From contig NC_061115.1 in assembly GCF_002878395.1 (NCBI RefSeq), forward strand, positions 98,415,527-98,479,526: 64,000 nucleotides of DNA, read 5' to 3'. Below are positions 21,665 to 34,876 of the stretch, piece by piece. Below the pieces are notes generated by a model, which saw nothing but the letters and a program-made list of their open reading frames with translations, did not search any database and was not told the origin of the DNA. Both the position numbers and the translations under genes were made by a program. Position 1 is the stretch's first letter, and each line of letters opens with the position of its first letter. This DNA comes from Capsicum annuum (lineage: Eukaryota; Streptophyta; Magnoliopsida; Solanales; Solanaceae).

Positions 21665-23032
21665 TAGATGTGTTTCACTTAGATCTTCCAGGAATTACTC
21701 CCAAAAAGGAAATAGACTTCAGCATTGATCTTCTTCCAGATACTCGGCCTATATCTATTCTGCTATATAGAATGGCACCAGCAAAACACAGAGAATTGAA
21801 AGAGCAATTAAAGGATTTCTTAGATAAGGGCTTCATCAAATCCATTGTGTCCTCATGGGGCGCACCAGTCTTATTCGTATGGAAGAAAGATGGTTTTCTC
21901 AGAATGTGTATAGACTACCGTCAGCTCAACAAAGTCTTAGTTATGAACAAGTATATTCTTCCCAGAATTGATGACTTGTTTGACCAACTTCAGGGTGCCA
22001 GCTATATTTTTAAGATAGCCCTCAGATTAGGCTATCATCATTTTAGAGTCAGAGAATCGGACATTCTGAAAACATCCTTTTGTACTCGGTATGGTCACTT
22101 CAAATTCTTAGTTATGTCCTTTGGTTTTACCAATTCCCCAGCATCTTTCATGGACTTGATGAACTGGGTATTCAAGCAGTACTTGGATATGTTTATCATA
22201 GTCTTCATAGATAATAATCTGGTCTATTCTCGCAGTGAGCATGATTATGCAGACCATCTCAAAATTGTACTTCAGACTCTCAAAGATCATCTGATGTTTG
22301 CCAAATTCAGTAAGTTTGAATATTGGCTAAGGTCAGTAGCATTCCTTGGTCATATCATTTCCGGTGATGGAATTAGGGTTCATCCTCAAAAGACTGAAGT
22401 GGTAAGAAACTAGCCCATACCTGTCTGTCTATCAACATCAGTAGTTTTTTGGGTTTGGCTCGCTATTATAGATGGTTTTTTGAGGGATTTTCTTCTATTG
22501 CATCCCCTATTTGTAGATTGACTCAAAAAATGTCAAGTTTTAGATGTTTGATCCTTACGAGAAGAGTTTTCAAGAGTTTAAGATTCTACTCATGTCATCT
22601 CCAGTCTTCAATCTTCCAAATAGTTTAGATGGGTTTGTAGTGTATTGTGATGCTACCAGAGTAGGTTTGGGTTTTGTCCTCATGCAGTATGGTAAATTCA
22701 TAGCCTACACCTCTATACAACTTAAAACCCATGAAAAAAATTATCATACTCATGATCTTGAGTTAGCAGCCGTAGTATTTAGCTTAAAGATTTGGAGGAA
22801 TTATCTATATGGTGTTCATGTGGAAGTGTTCATAGATCATAAGAGCCTTCAGTATGTCTTTTCTCAGAAAGATCTCAATCTTTTTCAGAGAAGGTGGTTA
22901 GAGCTCTTGAAAGATTATGACATGAGTGTCTTTTATCATCCGAGCAAGGCTAATATAATTGTTGATGCTCTCATTATACTATCTATGGGTAGTGTTGCTC
23001 ATGTTGATGACAATAAGAAGAATTTATCTTAG
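21665..23032 (+). pseudogene. reverse transcriptase and RNase H, F second copy
   Basis: RT is open for 248 codons (21670-22413), the longest coding stretch in the window: [60 protein letters not shown], and [14 protein letters not shown]. The catalytic box has mutated from FIDD to FIDN: codon 22213-22215 is AAT where the first copy and element B have GAT. A deletion and frameshift follow near 22420-22540. RNase H is open from 22544 to 23032 with Asp in [10 protein letters not shown], Glu in LELAAVVF and Asp in IDHKSLQY, so its first three acidic positions remain. The enzyme is dead despite long open frames. Confidence 0.85.
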
Positions 23033-24515
23033 AAAATCCATCACCTTGCTAGACTATACGTTTTCTTATTTGATTCAAAGGAGGGTGACATATGGATTCA
23101 GAGTAGTTCCGAATCATCTTTAGTTTCCAAGGTAAAAGAAAAGCAAGATAGAGATCCCAGTCTATTCAAGTTGAAAGAGTCAGTCAAGGATTAGAATTTA
23201 GAGGTTTTCTCCCAAGTGGGAGATGGTGTTCTGCGTTGTCAGGGTCGTTTGTGTGTTCCAGGTGTAGACAACTTTAGGCAGAAATTTCTTGCAGAAGCTC
23301 ATGGTGCACGCCACTCTATTCATCCAGGGGCCACAAAAATGGACCATGACTTGAGGGAAATATATTGGTGGAGTGGGATGAAGAGAGTTATGGAAAAGTT
23401 TATGGCTAAGTACTCTATATGTCAGCAGGTTAAGATAGAGCATCAAAAACCTAGTGGGTACATGTAGGAGTTCAGTATTCCTACTTAAAAGTGGGAAGAA
23501 GTGAGCATGGACTTCGTGATGGGTTTGCCTCGTACTCGTCGCCAGCATGATTACGTTTGGGCCATTGTAGATAGGATGACCAAATCTGCTCATTTCCTTT
23601 CAGTTCGTATATCTTATTCATCCAAGGATTATGCCAAACTCTACATTAGAGAGTTGGTCAGATTGCACAGTGTTCTGTTATTATTATCTCAAATAGAGGT
23701 ATCCAGTTCACCTCTTATTTCTGGAAAGCATTACATAAAGGTCTTGGTACCCAAGTTCATCTCAGTATAGCCTTTCATCCTTAGACAGATGGTCAAGCAA
23801 AAAGGACTATTTAGAATTTAGAAGATATTCTAAGGGCGTGTCCAATTTATTTCAAGGTAGTTGGGATGACCACTTTCCTTTCATTGAGTTTGCATGCAAC
23901 AATAGCTATCATTCTAGTATTCGGATGGCTCCATTCGAAGCTATCTATGGTAGGAGATATATATCTCCAATTGGTTTGTTCGAAGTTAGTGAGGCCTCAG
24001 TTATAGGGCCTGACTTAGTATTTGACACTTTAGAGAAAGTCCTGTTGATCAGAGAAAGACTTTGGGCTGCTCAAAGCCGATAGTACCCTTATGCGGACGT
24101 GTGTAGAAATGATCTCGAGTTTGAGATTGGTAATTATGTCTATCTAAAGATCTCTCCAATAAAGGGAGTGAAGTGATTCAGCAAAAAGGGAAAGCTCAGT
24201 TAACGATATTTCGGTCCCTTTAAGATTCTCAGTCGCTTCGGCAAGGTATCTTAAGAGCTCGAATTGCCTTCAGATCTAGCCTTAATTCATCCAGTCTTCC
24301 ATGTCTCTTTTCTCAAGAAGTGCAAAGGTGACCCAGCAGAGTTCAGAATAACCTCAGTTATGAAGAGATTCCAGTCAAAATCCTGGACTATCAGACTCGT
24401 AGACTGAGGAACAAAGAAGTTCCTCTAGTCAAAGTTCTTTGGTGAAATCAATCCATTAAAATAGCTACTTGGGAAGAAGAATTAGAAATACGTACCAAGT
24501 ATCCTCTCCTCCTCT
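23033..24515 (+). pseudogene. integrase and chromodomain, F second copy
   Basis: The zinc-binding domain (23216-23467) keeps HGARHSIH, but the first Cys of the pair is now Tyr (YSICQQ). The core begins MSMDFVMGLPRTRRQHD with the first catalytic Asp at 23510-23512. The second catalytic position reads ISNRG (AAT at 23692-23694 instead of Asp). The third reads GQAKRT (AAA at 23800-23802 instead of GAA), still 35 residues after the second. The C-terminal domain (23838-24083) reads SYHSSIRMAPFEAIYG. The chromodomain near 24350-24510 reads IPVKILDYQTRRLRNKEVPL and IATWEEELEIRTKYP, better preserved than in the first copy apart from TGA after VKVLW. About 30 bp before the chromodomain are deleted. 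Confidence 0.85.
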
Positions 24516-24895
24516 CCGCAAACTCAGATCTAGCTCAAGGTAATAGTTCTCCTCAAGGTTTTCAGTTTCATGTTCAGGTTTCAGTGACAAGCTTGGTATC
24601 CATTTCATGTTTAGATTCCATTAAAATTTGGTCAGAAATGACATTGCATATCCATTCCTGCATTCATATGTCAGTTCAGTTATATAATCATGCATCAGAC
24701 ATTCATTCTCATTGTGAGAACCTTAGTTCATCAAAACACTCAGTCATGCATTCATGAATCTATTACACATATATTAGATATGCATGTTCAGTATGATATA
24801 TTCAATTATTAGTTATGTCAATCATGAGATCATGTTCCAATTGTTCAAGCTCAGTATTTACGTCAGTTTATCTTCTCCCTCCTCACTCAGTCTCA

Positions 24896-24927
24896 TTTGA
24901 GGATGAATGTTCTCAAAGGGGAGATAT
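24896..24927 (+). other. box and polypurine tract, F second copy
   Basis: TTTGAGGATGAATGTTC (24896-24912) and AAAGGGGAGATAT (24915-24927), immediately before LTR-F3. The stretch 24516-24895 has no further coding sequence and contains repeated CATGCATCAGA-like words. Confidence 0.8.
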
Positions 24928-27461
24928 TGTAGTACCCCATACTTCTACCTAGCTTGAAATCTTCCCAAGAATGTTAGAAACTTACCTTGAAACATAAATC
25001 CATTTTTGTACACGTGGAATTTTTAAGATTTCCAATTATACCATTTTTGTCCAAATTCGGTGTTGGAGTAAAAAGTTATGGACATTTTACCGAGAGCGGT
25101 CAGAACCGCTAGGTGCGACGGGCAATTTAATGGACCGTTGATATAGCGATAGACCATCGCCTATACCATCATAGCTAAGGCAGTAAGTCAGTCTTCTGAC
25201 TACGGTATGATGAATAGGTTGACAAAAACATCGAACTTGAGATGGACCGTCGCCCAAGCCGTCACTACTAAGGAAGTGAGTCCATATTCTAGCCCAAGTA
25301 TGACGGTTAGAACGACGGACCGTCGAGCCAGCGATGGACCATCGAACGAGCCATCACAGATCCCGTTCAGCAATTGCAAGTCATTTTAAAAAGGGCATTT
25401 GGTCTTTTTTCACCCATTTTAATCCCTAAGTATACCACACCATAACCCATAACTTTATTATCATCTATCACATCAAATTAGGGTTTCTCTCAATGATCAA
25501 TCCTCAAGAATAAGAAAATACTAGTTATTTAATTCCAAGTCTAGAATTTAAGTTTTCCTCCATAAATCTTCAAGAAATCATCCACCAAGGTATGTCATGT
25601 GTTGATTCATGGGTACTTTTCACATATAAAGCTTAAGAATCTCTTTTCAAAATCCAAGATTTGTATTTATATTAATGTTCATGAATAAAATTGAATTGAA
25701 ATTCATGTTCATGCTTTTATGGAATTTTGATTCATGTTTGAAATTACATATTCCAATTATTGACCCTAGGATATGGTGATTTGCATAGTAATCATGATAA
25801 AACCTTTAATTTACACATTGATTGATGTATCCATGATTATTAGATGTGTTGATGATTGTATAACCAAAGCATGCTCCCCATGCGTTCTATTAAATACCTA
25901 TGTGAAGGAAAAGTTCCATACTAGTATGATAATATGAAATCCCCATTTTATGTACAAGTTTATGCATTTCAAGTGTTTGATGAAATGTCTTAGTGAATGA
26001 TTTATGGATATATGTGTGGCCATTGTGGTGTTTTAGAACTTGTACTTCATGAATTATATTACTTATTATATTATGGATTGTGATGTAGGTCATGCATTCA
26101 AGAAAGTAATTCTTTGTCAGTATCATGCTATCGAGTTCTGGGGGTACTTGTACCCAAAAATTAGCAGTGTGCCTAGAATCAGTGTAATGTTTTTGAGATA
26201 CTCTCAGTTAAGTTATGATCCATGGAATTCAGTCAGTCTCATGACTCAGGAAAAACTCAGTAATCTCAGTAGTATTTTTTCAGTCAATGGAACTCAGTAA
26301 AATTAGTCTAGTCAATTCAGTTAATCACGTTTAGTGTTTTTTCATATGGGAGTAGAAATAGCACCGAGCAAACCCAAGGACGGGAACTCACCTGTTATAT
26401 GAGGGTGTGATTCTTAGAAGAAATCATTGTGTTCCAGAACTACGTAGCCTACGTAGGTTGTGACATCATAGCCTATTATATGAGGGTAGATGAGATGGCT
26501 TAACCTGTTATATGAGGGTTCCCACCATATCATGAGTGTTACCTATTATATGAGCGTTACTCACAGATTGTCCTTACCAGTGGCGCGGTATTGACAACCT
26601 TCCAATTGGGGTTATAGATTGGACCCCAACTCACCGATATTGCATTATTTGGGGCATGTCAATTACATGACTATTTCCTGCAGTTTTAGTTACAGATTAG
26701 GACTATCAGATACAGCTAACTCACAACAGAACAGAACTCAGCTAGTTTCATCAGAAACTAGAATGTCAGATACAGTAGCTCATTAATAGTTATTTCAGTT
26801 ATATAGTTATCAGCATGTCATGGTATTAGTACTCAAACTCAATAATCATGTTATCACAAACTTAGGTACTTTTACTATGTATTCATGCATGTTGTCTCAA
26901 GTTCATGTAAATCAGTCAGTTAGTATTGTTCATGTATGTGAACCCTTTGCATACAACCTACCTCATATGCATACCAGTACATTCAAACATACTGATGCAT
27001 TTGCGCTATGGTGTTTTATACCATACTTTTAAAAGCACGAGCACTAGAGCACCTATAGTATTCAAGTTTCAGCAGTCAGAGTTAGCAGTGAGTCCTTATC
27101 ATTCGAGGACATGACTAGTACTTTATTATCTCATTAATTAATGTATTAGTTGGAGTTAGTTGGGGACATATCCCATCAACTCCTTATTCATCCAGTTCAG
27201 TCAGTTCAAGGGTTTTCAGGCTATAGTATTTTCAGAAAGTTTATTTTAGTTGTTTTGGATATTTCATACCCATCTAGATGTTATGTTGCATCCGCTATCA
27301 TGTCTCAGTTTTGAACCTTATGGCCTTTCAGCCTCTATTTCTTCATTTATACAGTATATTTTATAGTATTTAGGTACAGATATCAGTCATGGGTTAGCTT
27401 GTGGTCCTTCGAGGTCATGAGAATAATGTAGCATTTCGAGTACCAGATTCAAGGCATTATA
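24928..27461 (+). mobile_element. LTR-F3 (family F, 3' LTR)
   Basis: 2,534 bp, starting TGTAGTACCCC and ending GGCATTATA. It shows the same landmarks as LTR-F1, with a small deletion near 25030 that removes the CACTTTTTGTTGAG segment. No PBS follows; the next bases are GGAAA, the second copy of the target duplication, and then family A sequence. Confidence 0.85.
26391..26557 (+). repeat. CCTGTTATATGAGGGT short repeats in LTR-F3
   Basis: Copies begin at 26391, 26472, 26504 and 26542. The last has one mismatch (GAGCGT). Confidence 0.8.
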
Positions 27462-27466
27462 GGAAA
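27462..27466. repeat. target site duplication of array F, right copy
   Basis: GGAAA, paired with AGAAA at 10003-10007. Confidence 0.6.
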
Positions 27467-28971
27467 AAATATAATACTAATACAATTTTACATTTTGATA
27501 AAACTAAAAAGCAAAACTGAGATTTCACGACTGACTCTGATAGACATATGCGAGGACTCTACTATACTTACTATAGATAGATAGGATGAAACTCCAACTA
27601 CCACTAATCAATACCTCTGAGAAAGAAAGTAAAGTACATAACTAACATCTAACTAAAGTCCGCGAAGTAGAAGGACACATCATCTGTTGGCTAGAATCTG
27701 CAACTATCTGATTGTGATATATGGACTACAATTGAACTAGTACTTACATTATTAAACAATGTAGCACATAAACGTATATGTTGATCAGTACTTTTGGAAT
27801 GTACTAAGCATGTGGTGGTGAATTCATAAGTAAAAAAATATCACAATGTTCATATAAACTTGTAAAAATATGTATTCTTAGTATAAATGACTCGCATTGG
27901 CTGGAATAACTGAAAGCTGAAAATCATGAATCATGAATAATAAAGCATTTTCTATAAATCTTGTGAGCCATAACACTTAGTTCTAAAAAATATACTTTTA
28001 CTCTTTTGTTCATGAAATAAGAAGGACTGAATCTAAGTCTGTTTTCAAATCATGCAGGCTAAGTGTAAAAAGGACATACCTTTATATCTGTAAACTAATA
28101 GTTGAATCTCATAACTAATGTCTTATGTTAAACAATAACTGAATAAAATTGTGAGCCTTTACAACTAGGTTTTGAGGAGGTTTTGCTAATCGAGATACAA
28201 TATGTGAGCTATCAAATTGTACAACGTGTAGTTCCCGTATGGAGAAAATATCATGTTGGGGAGAGGTGTCATACTCTTGCCAAGGAGTATAACCTGAGCT
28301 AAGTGATCACAATCTATATCAGTCATCCATATAAATGAGAATAATCTGAGTAATCTGTACCTACGTTGTCTCATAGTTCTAGGGAATGTGAACTAGGATA
28401 CATTCCCAACTCGGTGCTAAATACTACTCACCTTAATCTGTATGTTCATTTTGTTGAAAATCCACGTTAAAACTAGCATTGGAGTTTACAATGAAAACTA
28501 ATCATGCATCTGTTCACTTTAGACTGTAATAAAAATAGTAATGTCGATTTTGTATCTTAGCTGAGGATCAAAAGACCAAATAATTTATCAAAATATGAAT
28601 ATATGCTAGTCATAGGGTGCTTAAAAGTAAAATATTCTTGAAATATCAATACTTAAGTTAGGGCTTAAAACCCATACTTTAAACTCATATCAAATCATCA
28701 CAAAGTTCATACTCAATAATGGAAATCTTGAAATTATGTAACAATTCTAGTCAAGATAATGAAATTCAATTCGCAGTTTGTAAAATCATGGCACACGCAT
28801 AAAGATAAGAAAGTAAACATGCAACTCAATATTTAAATCACTTGTAACATCAATATCTTCGAATAATGATAATTGAGTATCAACCTTAAATTTAAATTCA
28901 TGTAAATTAAACTTTAAAAACTAGTTTTGGGCACAAGGATGAAAGGAGTATCCTTTTTTGTAACCCCACAT

Positions 28972-29140
28972 ACCTTATTTAATTAATTGGATGTAGAAGT
29001 TTAAACTTTGAATCCCTAACGATGTTCTTGAAGATTTTCTTGAATCCGGAAACTTGAATTCCTTATTATCATGAAAAAGGAATGGTGAAACTTTTGATAT
29101 TTTGGAGTTAAAGTTGGAGTTTTAGAATTTCTTAAAGAGA
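28972..29140 (-). promoter_or_regulatory. splice-donor-like site and decayed AAACCCTA box in LTR-A1
   Basis: The minus strand has AATAAG|GTATGTGGGG. The box upstream is mutated (AAATTCTA). Compare LTR-A2 and LTR-A3, where the box is intact. Confidence 0.45.
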
Positions 29141-29755
29141 AATTTGGTGAATAATGAATATATTTTGCTTAGAATGACGTCTAATTTGCTGTTTTTATGA
29201 CCAGGGTTTAGGTGGGAAATAGTCCAATTGCCTTTCACTCATTTCATCCAAAAGTTTGTAACCTGAATCGCGATTTGGCACCTTACCGCGATGCAGTACA
29301 ATCGCGACAGCTTACTCCTTCATACGAAAAATGCTATAACTTTTCACTCGACTATTGAATTAAAGAGAAATTGGTATCGTTGGAAAGAAGATTCAATTAT
29401 CTACAATTTGGTGGATCTTTATCTGGAAAATTCTACATAAATTAAAAGTTATACAAATTTAAAGTTGATCCTTGTAGAATCTAACACCAAACTTTTGACG
29501 AATCGAAGGTTCATAGCTCAAATTGGCTCTTAGTGATTCCTATGAATATTCTTCACCTAATAAGAACTTCACACACTAGGATAAAGGTAATGACACGTGA
29601 ATTCAAATTATGGATCCAAATACACCTTCACTGAAATATGGTGGAATTGTATTAAGCTACTAGAATTTGTCATCCAAGCACAAGTGAGATTTAGGGGCTT
29701 GTAGCGACGCGATGGAAGCCTCACCACTATTTATGGAGCCAAGAGGGACTATAAT

Positions 29756-32515
29756 TCAAATTATAATCCTCACATAGGCATTGATAAATCCATCTACTAA
29801 AGTCTAAACTGAACTAAATTCTCTTACCATGATCAAGCCTGACTAAAAATCACAATATACAACACGCTACACCGTGATACTAGTTTAAACCATATGATTT
29901 AATCTTCCATGTCTCTTCCAGAGATAACATCATAATCATAACATGTCTTACCACTTAAATGACTAACTCTGAACTCTTACTATTGATTCACTATCGCATA
30001 TTTTATTCCTCAACTTACATCCGAACATGACATTAAAGCCTATCATTATAACCACATGCAAACTTCAAGGCAAACAACCATAAGAAAATCTTTCTTATAG
30101 TCACTAAACCTTTATCAACAACTATTTTCTTGCACTATTCTTAAGAAGGCAAACCCAGAATTCTCAACTAACTATGCTATATGACAAAGATTTACTTTAA
30201 TATTCCTTCATCCTTTAGTCTTATATAGAAAAGCATAAATAATCTTTCTTAATGAGGTTCATCAACTCTGTCTCATCTAAACCATTAATTATCCATTAGC
30301 ATCACCACTATCTTAACATAAGTAGAGGTCACTGCAGGGCTAATGCATAAGGATTTGAAACACAAAAGATACCATACAGAACTTAGACACTTAATTGAGG
30401 CCTAAGGAATAAAACTTCAAAGGTATGGATTCATTAAGGAGACCTAACTTAAAGACGTACATGATATAAATCTGAATTTCTCTAGTGTTATGAGTTTCTG
30501 AGAACTGATCATACTCTGAAATAAGAGTCAATACTTATCATAAGCTATTTAACATAAGACTGGAGTTCATAGATTTATGAGGGATAACTTGAATCACAGA
30601 CACAAGTTGTTACTTACTTACTGGAAGTTGAGAATGAACTTACATGCGTATGAAGTGTATAAGAATTGGTCTGTGGTATAGATCTCTCACACAAGATATA
30701 AACTTGGCGTGATAATGACTAAAATCCAAGGAATACTCTAGAGTAAGAAGGGGTCACTATCTCATCACAACTCTTATTAACATGTATCCCAATCTAATTC
30801 TCAAAACTTGATTTGGTTATCACTCTAACATCTCCCTCTTAGATCAAAGTTGACATTCTAAGCTTATGGGTTTATTCCATGTCCTCGAGATTGAGCTGTA
30901 ATTTCTTTGCTCTAATGGTCCACACATAAATTAGAAACTCACAAGGATAAACTATGTTTTGAACTTACTGACTTCATTATTGGATTCCCTATTAGTATAT
31001 ACAACCCTTAACCCCCTTTAGCTTCAACAGTCCACATCATAGACTTACACTCTTTTAACTAGACAAATATACCCGTCATACTGAAACACATAAACAATTT
31101 TTTTTCATTCATAGTCTAGTAAAATCATATCTCTAAACTTAGACTTTCCCTAAACCGTAAGAATTAAAGTCTTACTTAAAAGACTCACTACGAACTATCC
31201 ATAACTCCTCAACTTAGCTATTAGGAAAACCATGCACTATATAGCTAGCATTCTTCAAGTTAACCACTCAAGGGTACTATTAACAATACACAACACTTAA
31301 TAACCTAAAAAAATAATGCAACCATATATCACCTTGGGTACCCCTCTACATTATACTTACAACATCATTCTTAATTATGAATAACTGAACTTAAACTCTT
31401 ACACTCACTGTTCAAGCCTTTTAAATCACTTCCATACAACTAGCCGCACTAACTAAAATATCATTATTTCCTCCTTGATGATCATCTACTATTCAAACTT
31501 AGTGTCTAGTGCTAGGCATGATTAACAACAAAATCTCACATATTATTCTCACTTGCAATCTATAAAATAAAACATCAAGAAACACTAGTGCACTAGAACA
31601 TCATAACAATAATAATTGATCATAATTATATGTCCTATCTTATTATAATCCATTAGCACAAACTACGTGTACACATCACTACTATTTACCTATCTATACA
31701 CCTAAATTAATGATACTCTACCACTAAATACTTTCATTAATAACCTAAACGTTTCTAACATAATAAGTACCATCAATAACTCCTTTCCTACTTCAAGCAA
31801 ACAAAACTCACATTAACTAATAACTCCTTCTCTACCTTTCACTAAACTAACACACAAGGGCATATCATCTTAATACAAACTCGGCCGTATGCAAAAGTTT
31901 CCCTATATCAATCACAATTACAATATTCTTGTCACTACAAATTTATGCCTATACTTATAACTATAAGAAGGTTCTACTACTCATGAGTCATAATGATCCG
32001 GTTGTAATATCCCTCGAATGCAAACTTTATTTAACAATCTAAATTCATACTATCATTTCTTATGAGTACTATCTGAATTGAAGGATTAACGAGGAATCTT
32101 AAAACATACCTTACTCTGTCTTCACTGAAAAACTCATATGGATGAGGACCTAAATTTAAATTTGAGAAACTTATAACATACTGGCGAGCTCCTCTAAAAC
32201 CCCTTGCGTGACTTGGAAATTACTAATAGTAAATCTGAGAGAATTATTTAGGTGTAATTTGGAACTTACTAATCATGTTATCTTAAGAATAAGTCACAGA
32301 TGGAGAATTTTGGAGTAACACACGAGTCGACAAAAGTTTTTGGAGAACAACTTTACAGCACGATCTAGAGTTTGAAAGAAAGGAAACTTCTCTTAAATGT
32401 CCAATAGCCTCTCGAAGAAAAGTTCAGACATCTCTGTACTATTCCGCAAGACTCTACTAGACACGGTTTCATAGACACCCTAGGACACGTGAACTTTATT
32501 CTCTGATACCAAGTT
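29756..32515 (-). mobile_element. non-coding internal region of element A, unit 1
   Basis: Aligns over its whole length with 36163-38269 plus 46420-47076. Neither strand has an open frame of 60 codons, and I find no Gag, RT or integrase motif in any frame. It is bounded on its right by a PBS and LTR-A2. An internal region of this length between long gypsy-type LTRs, with a PBS but no genes, fits a large retrotransposon derivative (LARD). That both units keep the same sequence suggests constraint or recent amplification. No RNA structure is proposed. Confidence 0.7.
32501..32512 (-). other. primer binding site of element A, unit 1
   Basis: Plus strand CTCTGATACCAA, so the element strand reads TTGGTATCAGAG, an exact initiator tRNA-Met match. 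It lies three bases from the LTR-A2 terminus (TGTAATGACC at 32516). Confidence 0.85.
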
Positions 32516-34214
32516 TGTAATGACCTAAGACAAACCCCTAGTCATCACACGCTGCTTAGGACCACAAAAGATCCCAAGCTAACCCTTGTACCAGTATACT
32601 ATTAAGAAATTAATTTAAATATGTGTAAAAATGACTGAGTTTACTATGCATAAATATAACTATGATGGAATCTGAAAAAAAAACAATACTAATATAATAT
32701 TATATTCTAATAAAACTAAAAAGAGGAAATGATATTTCATGACTGACTTTGACTGACATTTGTGAAGCCTCTATTACACTGACTATAGATAGCTAGAATA
32801 CGACTCCAAATATTACTAATCAATACATATGAGTATGAAAGTAAAGTACATAAATAACATCTAACTGAAGTCCCTAAGGTAGGAGGACACATCATGTGTT
32901 GGCTAGAATCTGCAATTGTTTAATCGTGATATATGGACTACAACTGAATTAGTACCTACGTTATTGAACAATGTAGCACATAAACATATATGTTGATCAG
33001 TACTTATGGAATATACTAAGCATGTGGGGGTAAATACATAAGTAAAACAATAGCGCAATGTTCATATAAACTTGTAAAAGTATGTATGCTAAGTATAAAT
33101 GACTCACAATGGCTGGAATAACTGAAAGCTGAAAATCATGAATCATGAATAATAAAGCATAATGTATAATTCTTGTGAGCCATAAAATTTAGTTCTAAGA
33201 ACCGTACTTTTACTCTTATGTTCATGAAATAAGAAGGACTGAATCTGAGTCTATTTTCAAATCATATAGGCTATGTGTAAAAAGGACTCACCTTTATATT
33301 TGTAAACTGATAGCTAAAATCTCATAACTAATGTCTTATGTTTAACAATATATAAATAAAATTGTGAGACTTTACACTTAGTTTCTAAAAGTTGTTCTGC
33401 TATTTTGTTTTAAAACTTAGGTTTTAGGGAGATTCTTCTAACCAAAATACACTATGTGAGCTACCATAGTTTACAACGTCTAGTTTTTCTAAGGGGAAAA
33501 TATCATATTGGGGAGAGGTGTCTTACATTTGCCAAGGAGTATAACCCGAGCTAAGTGATCACAATTTATATCAATCATCCATATAAATGAGAATAATCTG
33601 AGTAATTTGTACCTATGTTGGCTTATAGTTCTAGCGCATGTGAATTAGGACACATACCCAATTCAGTGCTAAATACTAATCACTTTAATTTGTATGCTCA
33701 TTTTGTTAAAAATCCACCTTAAAACTAGCATGGCGATTTATAATGAAAACCAATCATGCATCTGTTCAGCTTAAACTGTAATAAAAACAGTAATGTGGAT
33801 TTTGTATCTAAGCTGAGGATAAAAAGACCAAATCTTTTCTCAAAATTTGAAAATATGCTAGTCATAGGGTGCTTAAAAGCAAAATCTTCTTGAAATATCA
33901 ATACTCAAGTGAGGTCTTAGAACCCATGATTTAAACTCATATCAAATTATTACAAAATTCATTCTCACTAAAAATAATCTTGAAATTCTTTAACAATTCT
34001 AGTGAAGATAATGAAATTCATTTCTCAATTTGTTAAATCAGAACACACGCACAAAGATGTGAAAGTAAACATTTAACTCAACATTTAAATCACTGTAATC
34101 TTCGAATAATGATAATTGAGTATGAACCCTAAACTAAAATTCATATAAATTCAACTTTAAAATCTAGTTTTGGGCACAAGTATGAAAGGAGTATCCTTGT
34201 TCATAACTCCACAG

Positions 34215-34410
34215 ACCTTATTTTATTAATTGGATGTAGAATCTTGAACTTTGAACCCCTAACAATGTTCTTTAAGCTTTTCTTAAAACCAAAAACTTGA
34301 ATTCTTGATTATCTTTAGAAAGGAATGGTGAAACTTTAGATTTCTTAGAGTTAAAGTTGGAGTTTTAGGGTTTCCTAGAGAAAAATTTGGTGAATAATAA
34401 GTATATTTTG
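34215..34410 (-). promoter_or_regulatory. TATA-like region, AAACCCTA box and donor site in LTR-A2
   Basis: On the element strand: an AT-rich AAAATATAC stretch (34395-34410), AAACCCTA (34373-34366), then, 150 bp on, AATAAG|GTCTGTGG (GT at 34216-34215; one change from GTATGT). Confidence 0.45.
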
Positions 34411-34876
34411 ATTAGAATAACGTCTAATATGTTGCTTTTACGAGATGGGTTGATATGGGAAAAGACCCAATTGACCCTAACTCATATAAACCAAAATTCT
34501 TAACCTAGATAGCGATTTGGCACCTTACTACGATGCAGTACAATTGCGGCAGCTTACTGCGTGTCATAAAAAAATGCTATACTTTTCACCAGGGTATCGA
34601 ATTAAGGTGAAATTGGTATCGTTGGAAAGCTAATTAAATTATCTACAATTAGATTTGTATTTATCTGGAAATGCATACATTAAATGTTATACACTTTCAA
34701 AGTTAACCCTTGTAGAATCTAACACCAAACTTTGGATAAATATAAGGTTCTTAGCTCAACTTAGCTCTAAGTGATTTCTATGAACATTTTTCACCTAATA
34801 ACAACTTCACACACAAGGATAAAGGTCATGACACATGAATTAAAATTATGTATAAAGAATATGGCAAATACACCTT

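Larger units (their letters stand above)
27462..29755 (-). mobile_element. LTR-A1, right piece, truncated
   Basis: Continues LTR-A1 after the F array: TATAATACTAATACAATTTT aligns with 32680 and 47245. All later landmarks of LTR-A2 follow in order, including the splice-donor-like site (minus strand AATAAG|GTATGT, GT at 28972-28973). Near 29752-29757 it jumps from GAGGGACTAT to family A internal sequence that in the second unit begins near 36163. The last ~340 bp of the LTR and ~820 bp of internal sequence, including the PPT, are therefore missing. Confidence 0.8.

Noticed and set aside
23198..23593. 131-codon minus-strand frame opposite F integrase
   Set aside because: Antisense shadow of the integrase zinc-binding and core region.
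32501..32512. possible tRNA gene because of the initiator-Met match
   Set aside because: Only the 3' complement (PBS) is present next to an LTR tip; no tRNA body or internal promoter boxes.
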